35,380 bases of DNA, taken from the NCBI GenBank assembly GCA_944389225.1, contig CALXLP010000013.1, positions 1 to 35,380 of the forward strand, read 5' to 3'. The position numbers and the translations under genes are program-made. Source of the DNA: an uncultured Clostridia bacterium. Its GTDB lineage: Bacteria > Bacillota > Clostridia > TANB77 > CAG-508. Shown here one piece after another: positions 24,204 through 32,748 of the stretch. How positions within the stretch are numbered: the first letter of the stretch is position 1; every line of letters begins with the position of its first letter. The notes below the pieces were generated by a model. That model did not search any database and was not told the origin of the DNA. It saw nothing but the letters and a program-made list of their open reading frames with translations.

Positions 24204-25451
24204 ATGAAAACAAAAGAAAAGAAGGAGAAAAAAGTAAAAATAACAATCAAGAATTTAATATATTTTTTAGTTTTTGTTGTGTTTATGTTATATTCTATTC
24301 TTTTTTATAATCTATATTTTTCAAAGAAAGTATATGCAACAGAAGAAACGGCAAACCAAGATACAGAAGAAGTAAAAATTAGTCAAGCAGAAGATGTAAA
24401 TTTGGAAGAAATGATTTCACGAAATACAAATGACGGGCAAAGAGAAGAATATGAAGTAAAGGAAGAAGTTCTAGAATATATTACAAAATATAGAACCAAT
24501 ATGAGTATTCCAAAAGGTGTTGTACAAGTAGTGCAAGAAGGAAGACAAGGAACACAAGAAGTAACCATTAAGAAAACATATAAAGATGAAGAATTAATTG
24601 GTGAAGAGCAAGTTAACCAAAAAGTAACGACTGCTTCTATTAATAAAATTGTAGAGATTGGTGGAGGAGCTGGAACTAGTAATTATACAGCAAAAGTAGG
24701 AGATACTTTATATGTTACCTCTGACAGATTATCTGTTATGGTAGACCCAGATGAAGCTTCACAAAAAGTAGCAACCTTATCTAAAAATGATGAACTACAA
24801 CTAAAGGAAATAAAAGGATCTTGGTATCGAATAGAAAGTGGTACAGCAAGAGGATATGTAAAGGCAGAATGTACAACATATATTAATCCAAATGCACCAG
24901 AAGAAGAAACAACCAATGACACAGGTACAGATACAAAATCAGCAAGTACCTTAAAAAGTACACTAAGTTTTAATATGGCATTAAATAAGCCAAGTGGTTT
25001 ATCATTAGAACAATTTAAAAAAGTGCTAACAGATGATAAGGATAAAAATAATATATTTGCTAATAATGCACAGTATTTTTATTACATAGAAAAACAATAT
25101 AATATTAATGGAGTATTTGTTGCAGCTGTAGCAATCCATGAAAGTGCATGGGGAACATCAAAAATTGCATCAGAGAAGAAAAACTTATTTGGATATGGGG
25201 CTTATGATTCTAGCCCATATAATAGTGCATACAACTTTTCTAATTATTCAGAAAGTATAGATTTATTAGCTAGAGTATTTGTGAAATATTATTTAAATCC
25301 AAAAGGTACGAGTATATATGGTGGAGAAGTAGCGACTGGCTCTTATTATAACGGAGCAACCTTAACAGGAGTAAATACTAAATATGCAACTGATAAAAAT
25401 TGGGCAAACCGTGTATATCAGTATATGCAATATTTGTACAATAAATTGTAA
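24204..25451 (+). CDS. Cell-wall N-acetylglucosaminidase with G5 and SH3 domains
   Basis: This 415-residue surface enzyme has a signal anchor (about residues 14-40), a G5-like domain (about 85-155: PKGVVQVVQEGRQGTQEV and VEIGGG), a bacterial SH3 domain (about 165-225: YVTSDRLSVMVDPDEASQKVATL) and a GH73-type glucosaminidase domain (about 285-415) with AIHESAWGTSKIASEKKNLFGY; Glu313 in HESAWG is the expected catalytic acid. It should cut the glycan chain of peptidoglycan for remodelling or separation. The start is placed at 24204 after AGGTGAT because the extended frame begins in the promoter's -35 box. Confidence 0.87.
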   Translation: MKTKEKKEKKVKITIKNLIYFLVFVVFMLYSILFYNLYFSKKVYATEETANQDTEEVKISQAEDVNLEEMISRNTNDGQREEYEVKEEVLEYITKYRTNMSIPKGVVQVVQEGRQGTQEVTIKKTYKDEELIGEEQVNQKVTTASINKIVEIGGGAGTSNYTAKVGDTLYVTSDRLSVMVDPDEASQKVATLSKNDELQLKEIKGSWYRIESGTARGYVKAECTTYINPNAPEEETTNDTGTDTKSASTLKSTLSFNMALNKPSGLSLEQFKKVLTDDKDKNNIFANNAQYFYYIEKQYNINGVFVAAVAIHESAWGTSKIASEKKNLFGYGAYDSSPYNSAYNFSNYSESIDLLARVFVKYYLNPKGTSIYGGEVATGSYYNGATLTGVNTKYATDKNWANRVYQYMQYLYNKL

Positions 25452-25459
25452 AAAAATTC

Positions 25460-25488
25460 TTGCTATTTTTCTAAAGTTATTGTATGAT
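25460..25488 (+). promoter_or_regulatory. Promoter of the 25554-29712 cluster
   Basis: TTGCTA at 25460-25465 and TATGAT at 25483-25488 have a 17-base spacer. It lies 9 bases after the glucosaminidase stop and 66 bases before the first cluster gene. Confidence 0.55.
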
Positions 25489-25553
25489 ATATAGGTATAA
25501 GAAAAAATAGGGAGTATTTTGCCAAAAATAAGGAAGAAAGGGGCAATCAATAG

Positions 25554-25961
25554 ATGAAAAAAGCAATAATCATTATTACAATATTTACAATTGTTTTTGG
25601 AATATTTATTTGTACAAATACAGTTAATGCAGCTGAACAAGCAATTGACCAAGAAACAGAAAGCAAATTAGTAGAAATAAAAGAAGATTCAGCAAATTCT
25701 TTGAAAGATTATCAAGAAAAATATGGCTCAGATGTTTATGGACTTGTAGCCTATATATTAAATATTGTTAGAATTTATAGTATACCATTTTGCTTCTTAG
25801 GAATTGCTATTGGAGCTATTCACAAATATGTAGTAGGTATTAGAAAACTAGATACTTTAGAAAAAGGTTTGGGATTAATCGTAACCTTTGTAACAATATT
25901 AATTATATGCCAAATATTACCACTTGCGTTTGCAGTGTTTGTAAAATTTGGAAGGGGGTAA
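25554..25961 (+). CDS. Small secreted two-helix membrane protein, VirB2/TrbC-like topology
   Basis: The 135-residue protein has a signal peptide (MKKAIIIITIFTIVFGIFICTNTVNA, probable cut after VNA at about residue 26), a short acidic region to about 65, and two hydrophobic helices (about 66-90 and 104-130) joined by a basic loop KYVVGIRKLDTLEKGLG. Signal peptide plus two helices is the layout of VirB2/TrbC pilins and related pilin-like proteins, but sequence likeness is not enough to claim one. It ends 3 bases before the ATPase gene, indicating translational coupling. Ribosome binding site AAAGGGG precedes the ATG. Confidence 0.7.
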   Translation: MKKAIIIITIFTIVFGIFICTNTVNAAEQAIDQETESKLVEIKEDSANSLKDYQEKYGSDVYGLVAYILNIVRIYSIPFCFLGIAIGAIHKYVVGIRKLDTLEKGLGLIVTFVTILIICQILPLAFAVFVKFGRG

Positions 25962-25964
25962 CAA

Positions 25965-28568
25965 ATGAAAGTTTTATTTGCTGTAAGTAATGAAGAAATT
26001 TCACAAGCAATTATAAAAAAGTATCAAAAAGAATATAAAGAAATTATCTCACATAAAAATGTATATTACTTTAATGCAATATTAAAAGAAATACAAAAAG
26101 ATAAATCATATGATAGAATTGTTATCAGTGAAGATTTGGAAGCTTTTTCACATACGCAATATGATCAAATAGATAAATTTATATTTGAAAAATTAGATAG
26201 TATTAGTGATGAAGCATCTAATATGAGAGGAAATGACATACCAATTATCTTAATTTGTTTAGACAGAAGAACAAAATCAGAGCAAATGTTGGTAAAATTA
26301 TTTGGTATTGGAATCTATAATGCTATCCTGGGAAATGACAGAAGTGTTGACGAAGTTTGTAGATTGATTCATAGACCAAGATTAAAAAAAGAAGCAAAAG
26401 CATATTATAAAATTGATTCTGAAGAAGTAACTTATCAATCTGAAAATGAAAATGATGTTAGTGAGATGGAAATACAAAACATCTTAGCACATTATAAAAG
26501 TTTAGGAAAAGATGAGGATAGATATATTGACAGTTTCAATAATATTGCAGCACAATACAATGATACACAATTAAGAATTATCACAAAATTCTTACCATTA
26601 AATGTAAGAGCAGTATTGGAAGAAAGATGCCCTAAATATCAAAAAATCATGTCATTTAATAATAAAGTGTCAAATAGTTTAAGACAAGATAAGAAAAAAG
26701 GAGAAACAGGAACAAGTGAAAAATTGCTAAAATCAAAGAATAAAGCAATTACCATGACAAAACCAGTAGTTATACCTTCTTCAGTAAATATGACTGGTGT
26801 GAGAAAAATGTCTAAGCCTAAAAAGACACAAGAAGTACAACAAACATTACATCAAGTGCCACAACAACAATCAGTACATCAAGTAGCACGACAACAAGCT
26901 ATACATCAAATGACACAACAAGTGGCAAATCAGGCAATGCAACAACCAGCAAGAGCAGTAGCAACAGCAAAAACAGTAGAAAGTATATCTACTATATCAG
27001 AAAATATAGAACCAAAAGAAACACAAACAGCAAGCGCTCAATCAGTTGCAACGACACAAGAACCACAACAACCAGTAAAAAGAGGAAGAGGAAGACCAAG
27101 AAAAAATCCAGTTCCAGTAGAAAATAGTCAAGAACCAAAACCAGTAAAAAGAGGAAGAGGAAGACCAAGAAAGAATCCGGTTCCAGTAGTAGAAGAAGAA
27201 ACAATTTTACCAGGATTTGAAGAGGAAGAGAATAATACAGATACTGTGTTACCAGGTTTTGATAACTTTGAAACCCAAGAAGAAAATAATAGTACAGTAT
27301 TACCAGGATTCGAAGATAGTGCAAATGATGCAGTTTTACCTGGATTTGAAGAAAATGAAAATGATAATGATAATGATACAGTATTACCAGGTTTCGAAGA
27401 AGAGGATGATACAAATACAGTATTACCAGGATTTGATAATAATCAAAGCAATGATGAAGATGATATGATGTTACCAGGTTTTGAAGAAGTAGATTCTATT
27501 CCAGAACAAGAACAGAATACAACACCAGAACCGGCATTTAATTATTCGCAAAGTGCAACTCAAAGTTCATACAATAACCAATATGCTGGACAAAGTTATA
27601 ATAATAATGCATATGATGAATATGTTCCTTCAAATTCAAGAGATATGACAAGAACCAATAATAATTATGTACCAACAATTGACATTTCATCACTTTTAAC
27701 ATCTGATAAGAAGATTGTAACATTTGTTGGAACAAGTAAAAATGGTACATCATTTATTGTCAATAATGTAGCAGAATTGTTATCATCAATGGGAATTAAT
27801 GTAGCTATTTTAGATACAACAGTTAATAGAAATTCATATTATATATATACTAAAAATGAAGAAGCCTTAAGAAATATTGCAGCAAATAGTATTGAACAAT
27901 TATCAGAAGGAATTGCCAATGGAATACAAGTTAATAAAAATTTAACAGTATTTACATCTTTACCAGATGAACAAGATTCTATTAGCAGAGTAGATGAAAT
28001 ACTAGAAACATTAGTAAAAAATTATTCGTTGATTTTAATAGACTGTGATTTTAATACACCAGTAGGGTATTTTAAACAATCTTTAGAAACATATTTAGTA
28101 CAATCATTAGATATCCTTACAATACAACCGCTTACCGCTTTTTTAAGAGAATTAAAAGCAAAAAATATATTAGAAGAAAGCAAATTAAAGATTATATTAA
28201 ATAAATTTGTAAAAATTAGAGGAATTAATGAAAAAACAATTATTGGAGGAATGGCCTTTTACAATGATCCTGCTATGTCATATATGACAGAATTATTTGA
28301 TAGAAGTTTGATTAAATATATAACCATACCATTTGAAGAAGAAATATATATAAAATATTTAGAAGGAATTATTAATTGTGACATTAATTTAAAAGGATAC
28401 TCAAAAACATTTATGCAAGTATTAAAGGCTTTAGGAAATATGATTTACCCATTAGTTTCAGGACAAGGAACATATAGACCACCAACAGTTGGAGGAGGAA
28501 ATAATCAGTCAAATGTATTTTCTCCAAGCATGAATGATACATTAAATCAAATGAAAAGAAATTTTTAA
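25965..28568 (+). CDS. Receiver-like / AT-hook / LPGF-repeat / deviant P-loop ATPase
   Basis: This 867-residue protein of unusual design has: residues 1-140, a receiver-like alpha/beta domain (MKVLFAVSNEE...RIVISEDLEAF); 150-270, helices; 285-345, Gln/His-rich repeats; two AT-hook motifs (GRGRPRKNP, cores 374-380 and 397-403) that in other proteins bind AT-rich minor groove; 414-508, seven [VIM]LPGF[ED] repeats in an acidic linker; 580-845, a MinD/TadZ-type ATPase with deviant P-loop GTSKNGTS at 589-596 and LIDCDFNTP around 693. The order receiver-like domain then ATPase resembles CpaE/TadZ of pilus systems. The canonical Walker lysine pair is not evident, so ATP hydrolysis is uncertain. GGAAGGGGG precedes the start. 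Confidence 0.75.
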   Translation: MKVLFAVSNEEISQAIIKKYQKEYKEIISHKNVYYFNAILKEIQKDKSYDRIVISEDLEAFSHTQYDQIDKFIFEKLDSISDEASNMRGNDIPIILICLDRRTKSEQMLVKLFGIGIYNAILGNDRSVDEVCRLIHRPRLKKEAKAYYKIDSEEVTYQSENENDVSEMEIQNILAHYKSLGKDEDRYIDSFNNIAAQYNDTQLRIITKFLPLNVRAVLEERCPKYQKIMSFNNKVSNSLRQDKKKGETGTSEKLLKSKNKAITMTKPVVIPSSVNMTGVRKMSKPKKTQEVQQTLHQVPQQQSVHQVARQQAIHQMTQQVANQAMQQPARAVATAKTVESISTISENIEPKETQTASAQSVATTQEPQQPVKRGRGRPRKNPVPVENSQEPKPVKRGRGRPRKNPVPVVEEETILPGFEEEENNTDTVLPGFDNFETQEENNSTVLPGFEDSANDAVLPGFEENENDNDNDTVLPGFEEEDDTNTVLPGFDNNQSNDEDDMMLPGFEEVDSIPEQEQNTTPEPAFNYSQSATQSSYNNQYAGQSYNNNAYDEYVPSNSRDMTRTNNNYVPTIDISSLLTSDKKIVTFVGTSKNGTSFIVNNVAELLSSMGINVAILDTTVNRNSYYIYTKNEEALRNIAANSIEQLSEGIANGIQVNKNLTVFTSLPDEQDSISRVDEILETLVKNYSLILIDCDFNTPVGYFKQSLETYLVQSLDILTIQPLTAFLRELKAKNILEESKLKIILNKFVKIRGINEKTIIGGMAFYNDPAMSYMTELFDRSLIKYITIPFEEEIYIKYLEGIINCDINLKGYSKTFMQVLKALGNMIYPLVSGQGTYRPPTVGGGNNQSNVFSPSMNDTLNQMKRNF

Positions 28569-28584
28569 ATAGGAGGAATTAACA

Positions 28585-29712
28585 GTGATAATAGGAGTTG
28601 CTGTAGTATTAGTAATAATCGTAATTATACTAGTTATCTATAATATAAAGATTAGCCAAAAAATTCAAAAATTTAAAAATATTAATCAAAAAATTACTAA
28701 CCTACAAGTTGTTCAAGATTTTATGAATACAATAGGGGAAACATCTTCAGTTGATGAAAAAATAAAGAAAATTAATAACATCCTAATTGAAAAGTATGAA
28801 ATAAAATATTCAACAATTGTCGTTTTTAATGGTGCAGAATATGAAATAAAAGCATCTAATGTTGATGAAAGACATTGGGATTCATTAAAATCTTTGCAAG
28901 ATGTAGATATGTTTAAAGATAGTATACAAACAGCTACTCCAAAATATGTTACTGTTAACAGCGATAATGAAAGACTTCCATATCAAAAAATGGAATTTGG
29001 AAGAGCAAAATCAGCAATATTCTTCCCATTATATATAGATAATGTATATATTGGATATTGGATATTGGAAAGTGGTACACCACATGATTTTGATAATGTA
29101 GATATAACTGTTTTAGAAGTCATTAAGGATAATATTGTATCTGTGTTAAAAACAGTTGTACATCAAAAAACATTAGAATCTATCGTAAGAACAGACTTAT
29201 TTACAGGACTATATTCAGAAGAATATTTATATGGCGAAGGAAAGAAAATTATAGACCAGTATACGATTTCAACTATCTGTATGTTTAAAATTATTAATAT
29301 TGAAGAAATTAACAAGAATTATTGCAGAGAATTAGGAAATCAAGTAATAAAAGAAATTAGTAGATATGTCCAAGATAATATTTCAGAAGATTATGTTTTT
29401 GTTAGATATATGGGACCTAAATTTGTTATTGCCTTTTCTGGAGTAGACACAGAAGGCGTAGCAGCATTTATTAATGACATAAAAGACCATATTGAGCAAA
29501 TGAAAATATCTTTACCAGAAGATATGGCAAATTATACAACTGAAAACAATGAAAATAAAAATATAGATATGTCAAAACAAGTAGTAACACCAATTATAAA
29601 CGTTGCATTATCTTCTTATTATAAAGGAACAGGTTTGGAAGAAGTTCTAAAGAAATTAGAAGAATATCTAGACAATGCAGATAAACAAGAAAGTGATATA
29701 ACAAATATATAG
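28585..29712 (+). CDS. Membrane-anchored GAF protein with degenerate GGDEF domain
   Basis: This 375-residue protein has one N-terminal transmembrane helix (residues 1-22), a coiled linker, a GAF-like sensor domain (about 45-195) and a C-terminal domain with the GGDEF fold (about 200-365). The signature loop reads RYMGPKF at 274-280 in place of R-[YF]-GGDEF, so diguanylate cyclase activity is unlikely; it may bind a nucleotide or act as a scaffold. GTG start with AGGAGG 8 bases upstream. It is 16 bases after the ATPase gene, so the three genes 25554-29712 form one unit. Confidence 0.78.
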   Translation: MIIGVAVVLVIIVIILVIYNIKISQKIQKFKNINQKITNLQVVQDFMNTIGETSSVDEKIKKINNILIEKYEIKYSTIVVFNGAEYEIKASNVDERHWDSLKSLQDVDMFKDSIQTATPKYVTVNSDNERLPYQKMEFGRAKSAIFFPLYIDNVYIGYWILESGTPHDFDNVDITVLEVIKDNIVSVLKTVVHQKTLESIVRTDLFTGLYSEEYLYGEGKKIIDQYTISTICMFKIINIEEINKNYCRELGNQVIKEISRYVQDNISEDYVFVRYMGPKFVIAFSGVDTEGVAAFINDIKDHIEQMKISLPEDMANYTTENNENKNIDMSKQVVTPIINVALSSYYKGTGLEEVLKKLEEYLDNADKQESDITNI

Positions 29713-29769
29713 TTATATAGTGGATGAAAATGAAATTTTTACAACAAAAATGAAAGAGGAGGTACTTGT

Positions 29770-30027
29770 ATGGAATTTGACAAAACAATGAATTTTAAAG
29801 TAGAAAGAGAACAAAATGCAAAAAGCCAAGAAATTTTAAAAGAAGTATATGAAGCTTTGATGGAAAAAGGATATAATCCTATTAATCAAATAGTAGGATA
29901 TATTTTATCAGGAGATCCTACATATATAACAAGTCATAATGATGCAAGAAATAAAATTAGAACAATTGAAAGAGATGAGTTGTTAGAAAAAATGGTAAAA
30001 AAATATATAGGATTAGAAGAGGACTAA
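29770..30027 (+). CDS. ireB: IreB family regulatory phosphoprotein
   Basis: The 85-residue protein (UPF0297, YrzL) begins [12 protein letters not shown], with the conserved DKTM-F motif. In Enterococcus the Ser/Thr kinase IreK phosphorylates threonines in this region and IreB influences cephalosporin tolerance. The rest, [38 protein letters not shown], is the family core. A strong GAGGAGG site precedes the ATG. It sits one base before ruvX, the classic order ireB-ruvX-DUF1292; alaS, often first, is absent here. Confidence 0.95.
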   Translation: MEFDKTMNFKVEREQNAKSQEILKEVYEALMEKGYNPINQIVGYILSGDPTYITSHNDARNKIRTIERDELLEKMVKKYIGLEED

Positions 30028-30028
30028 T

Positions 30029-30466
30029 ATGAGAATATTAGGGATCGATTATGGAGATGCAAGAGTTGGCATAGCAATAACAGATGAATTAAATATAACG
30101 GCACAAGGTTTAGAAACAATCCAAAGAAATCATTCTGATAAAATCGTACTAAGAAGACTAGATGAAATTTTGGATACATATGAAGTAGATACCATTGTGG
30201 TAGGATTGCCATTAAATATGGATGGAACTATGTCAGAAAGAGCAGAAATTACTGAAAAATTTGTCCATAAATTAAAATGTAAATATAATAAAATGAAAAT
30301 TGAAGTAATTGATGAAAGACTAACAACTGTTGCAGCCCACAAGACAATGAATTTTTTGGATGTAAATAAGCATAAAAAGAGAAATATCGTTGATACTATA
30401 TCTGCAGTATACATTTTAGAAATATATTTAAATAAATTAAAAAATACATTGAAAAATTCAGATTAA
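30029..30466 (+). CDS. ruvX: Holliday junction resolvase-like RuvX/YqgF
   Basis: The 145-residue nuclease of the RNase H-like fold has GIDYGDARVGIAITD with the first catalytic Asp, VVGLPLNMDGTMSERA, and DERLTTVAAHKTM with the acidic residue that completes the site; the final Asp lies in VDTISAVYIL. Members are implicated in 16S rRNA 5'-end maturation and in Holliday junction resolution. It begins one base after ireB's stop, so it is translationally coupled. Confidence 0.95.
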   Translation: MRILGIDYGDARVGIAITDELNITAQGLETIQRNHSDKIVLRRLDEILDTYEVDTIVVGLPLNMDGTMSERAEITEKFVHKLKCKYNKMKIEVIDERLTTVAAHKTMNFLDVNKHKKRNIVDTISAVYILEIYLNKLKNTLKNSD

Positions 30467-30519
30467 TCATGTATTATATGTAATATATAATAAAATAAAT
30501 AAATTGAAAGGAGAAATTT

Positions 30520-30831
30520 ATGAACGATAACGAAAATTATGAAGGAGAAGATTTAGATAACATCGTTATATTAAATGATGAAGACGGAAATGAAGTAAGA
30601 TTTGAATTCTTAGATTTAGTAGAATTAGATGATGAAGAATATGTTGTTTTATTACCAATTGCAGAAGAAGGCGAAGAGGAAGAAGGAGAAGTTGTTATCT
30701 TAAAAGTAGAGGATACAGACGAAGAATCAGATGAAGAATCTTATGTAAGTGTTGATGATGAAGATACACTTAACAGAGTTTTTGAAATCTTTAAAGAAAA
30801 ATTTAAAGATGACTTTGATTTTGTAGATTAA
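30520..30831 (+). CDS. DUF1292 (YrzB) acidic protein
   Basis: The 103-residue protein is very acidic: DNIVILNDEDGNEVRFEFLDLVELDDEEYVVLLPIAE and an EEGEEEEGE linker, ending in NRVFEIFKEKFKDDFDF. This is the YrzB family, which routinely follows ruvX in Firmicutes; its function is not known. A GAAAGGAG site precedes the start and a clear terminator follows, ending the ireB-ruvX-DUF1292 unit. Confidence 0.92.
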   Translation: MNDNENYEGEDLDNIVILNDEDGNEVRFEFLDLVELDDEEYVVLLPIAEEGEEEEGEVVILKVEDTDEESDEESYVSVDDEDTLNRVFEIFKEKFKDDFDFVD

Positions 30832-30837
30832 TTAAAT

Positions 30838-30865
30838 AAGGCGAAAGGATTTCGCCTTTATTTTT
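30838..30865 (+). terminator. Terminator after the DUF1292 gene
   Basis: AAGGCGAAA at 30838-30846 pairs with TTTCGCCTT at 30850-30858, then TATTTTTC. Confidence 0.9.
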
Positions 30866-30892
30866 CTATGTAAATAAAAGGAGGAATTACAA

Positions 30893-31372
30893 ATGAGAAA
30901 TTTTTCTACATGGTTATTAGCTTGCTTTATGGTAATGTTCTGGGTGTTTAGAATTATGGTTGCTTTAATGGCACAATTACATCAAAACTTTTTTATTACA
31001 CCATTTGATGAAACAATGGAAATCATCTTATTATTTGTTGTATTAGTATGTTTAGTTTTAATTGTAAAAAGAAAAATGGCAGGAGCTTTAATTTACTTAT
31101 TTGCTTATGGAATGTATTTTGGTTCAGATCTAGCAACTAAACTTTCTGCTTTATTTGAAGATGCGTCACAATTAGGATTAAATGACTATACAGCATTAAT
31201 CATATCTTTAATAGGAATTATTTTACCAATCGCAATATTATTAGATTTATTAGCAGATAAAAATAGAAAAGCACACCCTAAAGATAAAAAGACAGATTGG
31301 TTTTATAAAAATGAAGCATATGATAGAAAACTAGATGAAAGAGCTGATAAGAATAATTATAGAACTTTATAG
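30893..31372 (+). CDS. Four-helix membrane protein of unknown function
   Basis: This 159-residue protein has hydrophobic helices at about 5-27, 43-60, 63-83 and 101-122, with a charged, soluble C-terminal tail (ADKNRKAHPKDKKTDWFYKNEAYDRKLDERADKNNYRTL). The tail suggests a cytoplasmic binding segment. AAAGGAGG precedes the ATG. It stands alone between two terminators, so is probably transcribed by itself. No family recognised. Confidence 0.75.
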   Translation: MRNFSTWLLACFMVMFWVFRIMVALMAQLHQNFFITPFDETMEIILLFVVLVCLVLIVKRKMAGALIYLFAYGMYFGSDLATKLSALFEDASQLGLNDYTALIISLIGIILPIAILLDLLADKNRKAHPKDKKTDWFYKNEAYDRKLDERADKNNYRTL

Positions 31373-31378
31373 AAGATG

Positions 31379-31411
31379 AAAAGAGAACTGGAATACAGTT
31401 TCTCTTTTTTT
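31379..31411 (+). terminator. Terminator after the four-helix membrane protein gene
   Basis: AGAGAACTG pairs with CAGTTTCTCT (one bulged T) around a GAATA loop, followed by T7. Confidence 0.85.
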
Positions 31412-31470
31412 GTATAAGGGTTAATATTAGGGCATTTTTTTTGATTTAACTTTATTAATAGCAAGAATTA

Positions 31471-31479
31471 TGGTATAAT
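31471..31479 (+). promoter_or_regulatory. Extended -10 promoter of the kinase-like gene
   Basis: TGGTATAAT at 31471-31479 is an extended -10 box (TGnTATAAT); no good -35 is seen, as often in this promoter class. The gene starts 48 bases later. Confidence 0.5.
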
Positions 31480-31526
31480 ATTCATGTTAATTACTATTTA
31501 AATTATAAAAGATAAAGGTGAAGAAA

Positions 31527-32426
31527 ATGATAAAAATGGAAGAGATATCTCAAGAAAATTGGTCAAATCTATTAAAACAAATAGAAGCAGATGATGTGGA
31601 AACAAAACAATTCTTAAAAGAACATGAGGAAGAAATTATCGATAAATTATTAGGAGAAAATGAAGAAATTACATTAGATGAGAAAAGAAAAGAATATGTT
31701 AGATTTATAGCAGGAGAATATATAAAAGAAAGGGATTTTGAGAGTGCATATCATATAATAGAAGATATAAGGAAAAGCCATAATGCGAGTATTTTGCAAT
31801 TTGGAAAAAGATTACCAGGTTCTTCTAGTGAGGTTTTTGAATTTGATGACAAAATTATAAAATTTGGAAAAACTTTTAATATAATAAATGATCCCAATAT
31901 AATACAACCAGAAAAAGAATTGGACTTAGAAGAGGGATATAGATGGATGACAGTATTTGAGAGATTACCAATAGTGTATACAGAAAAGGATAAAGACATT
32001 GCACAGACGATGTATAACAGAATAAGAGATGATGGTATGGTATGGTTTGATGCTATTGGTTCTAATGTAGGAAGAACAGATAAATTAAGAGATGAGAATG
32101 ATGATGGATTAAGAATAATAGATGCACAATACATGGAATATGAAAGAGACATTTTTATGCGTATTCAACCAGAAAAATCAGAAAGATATGGAAAATATGG
32201 AATAGCAGCGTATGAAATAGCTTTAAATGAATATATTGAAAAAAATGGATATGGAGCTTTTGAGAGAAGATACCAAGAAATGAAAAAAGAAAGAGAGAAT
32301 GCGACTAATAAAAAAGAAATAGAAACAGTTGCTCAAAAATCTACAATTGGAGGATTAGAAAAAGTAAAAGCATTTTTTAGAAAATTATTTCATAGAAAGG
32401 AAGATAAAGAACCAGATGGAAGATAA
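31527..32426 (+). CDS. Putative minimal protein-kinase-fold protein
   Basis: The 299-residue protein (MIKMEEISQENWSNLLKQIE...) has a helical N-terminus (1-85), then PGSSSEVFEFDDKIIKFG, which has the spacing of a kinase glycine loop and beta-3 lysine (Gly98 to Lys112), and WFDAIGSN at about 173-180 with Asp175 and Asn180 five apart as in the HRDxKxxN catalytic loop, followed by LRIIDAQY with Asp199 in the DFG position. A basic tail (EKVKAFFRKLFHRK) ends it. The match is by motif spacing only and the protein is short for a kinase. The start at 31527 follows AAAGGTGAAG; an in-frame GTG at 31518 falls within that site. It overlaps the next gene by 11 bases. Confidence 0.62.
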   Translation: MIKMEEISQENWSNLLKQIEADDVETKQFLKEHEEEIIDKLLGENEEITLDEKRKEYVRFIAGEYIKERDFESAYHIIEDIRKSHNASILQFGKRLPGSSSEVFEFDDKIIKFGKTFNIINDPNIIQPEKELDLEEGYRWMTVFERLPIVYTEKDKDIAQTMYNRIRDDGMVWFDAIGSNVGRTDKLRDENDDGLRIIDAQYMEYERDIFMRIQPEKSERYGKYGIAAYEIALNEYIEKNGYGAFERRYQEMKKERENATNKKEIETVAQKSTIGGLEKVKAFFRKLFHRKEDKEPDGR

Positions 32427-32718
32427 TTATCGTAAAGCATGTAAAGAAGTATTTATATGTTTAAAATATGTAGATGAAAAATTATTTAAGTTGATTCCCA
32501 TAGAATTGTACACAAAGATTATATCTAATATGGATAGGGACTATTATTTTCATTATGATAATAATAAAAAAATTTATGAACAAGACTTGTTAGAAGAAAC
32601 AGTAAATTTATTAGGATATATTTTTTATAACTATTGGGCAAATGAAAGTGAGAAAGAAACATTCAAGAAAATAGTAATCAATAATTCAAAAACAAAACTG
32701 AACAATGAAAATGTTTAA
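32416..32718 (+). CDS. Small unknown protein overlapping the kinase-like gene
   Basis: This 100-residue mainly helical protein (MEDNYRKACKEVFICLKYVDEKLFKLIPIELYTKII...) has a central aromatic-rich stretch (DRDYYFHYDNNKKIYEQDLLEETVNLLGYIFYNYW). No membrane span, metal site or known motif. Its ATG lies within the last codons of the kinase-like gene, so the two are translationally coupled and probably act together. Function unknown. Confidence 0.72.
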   Translation: MEDNYRKACKEVFICLKYVDEKLFKLIPIELYTKIISNMDRDYYFHYDNNKKIYEQDLLEETVNLLGYIFYNYWANESEKETFKKIVINNSKTKLNNENV

Positions 32719-32748
32719 TAGTAAAGAAATAAGTAAGGAAGTGATATT

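Noticed and set aside
26992..27468. Repeat-rich open frames in other frames over the AT-hook ATPase gene
   Set aside because: They arise from the LPGF and AT-hook coding repeats read in the wrong frame and lack ribosome binding sites.
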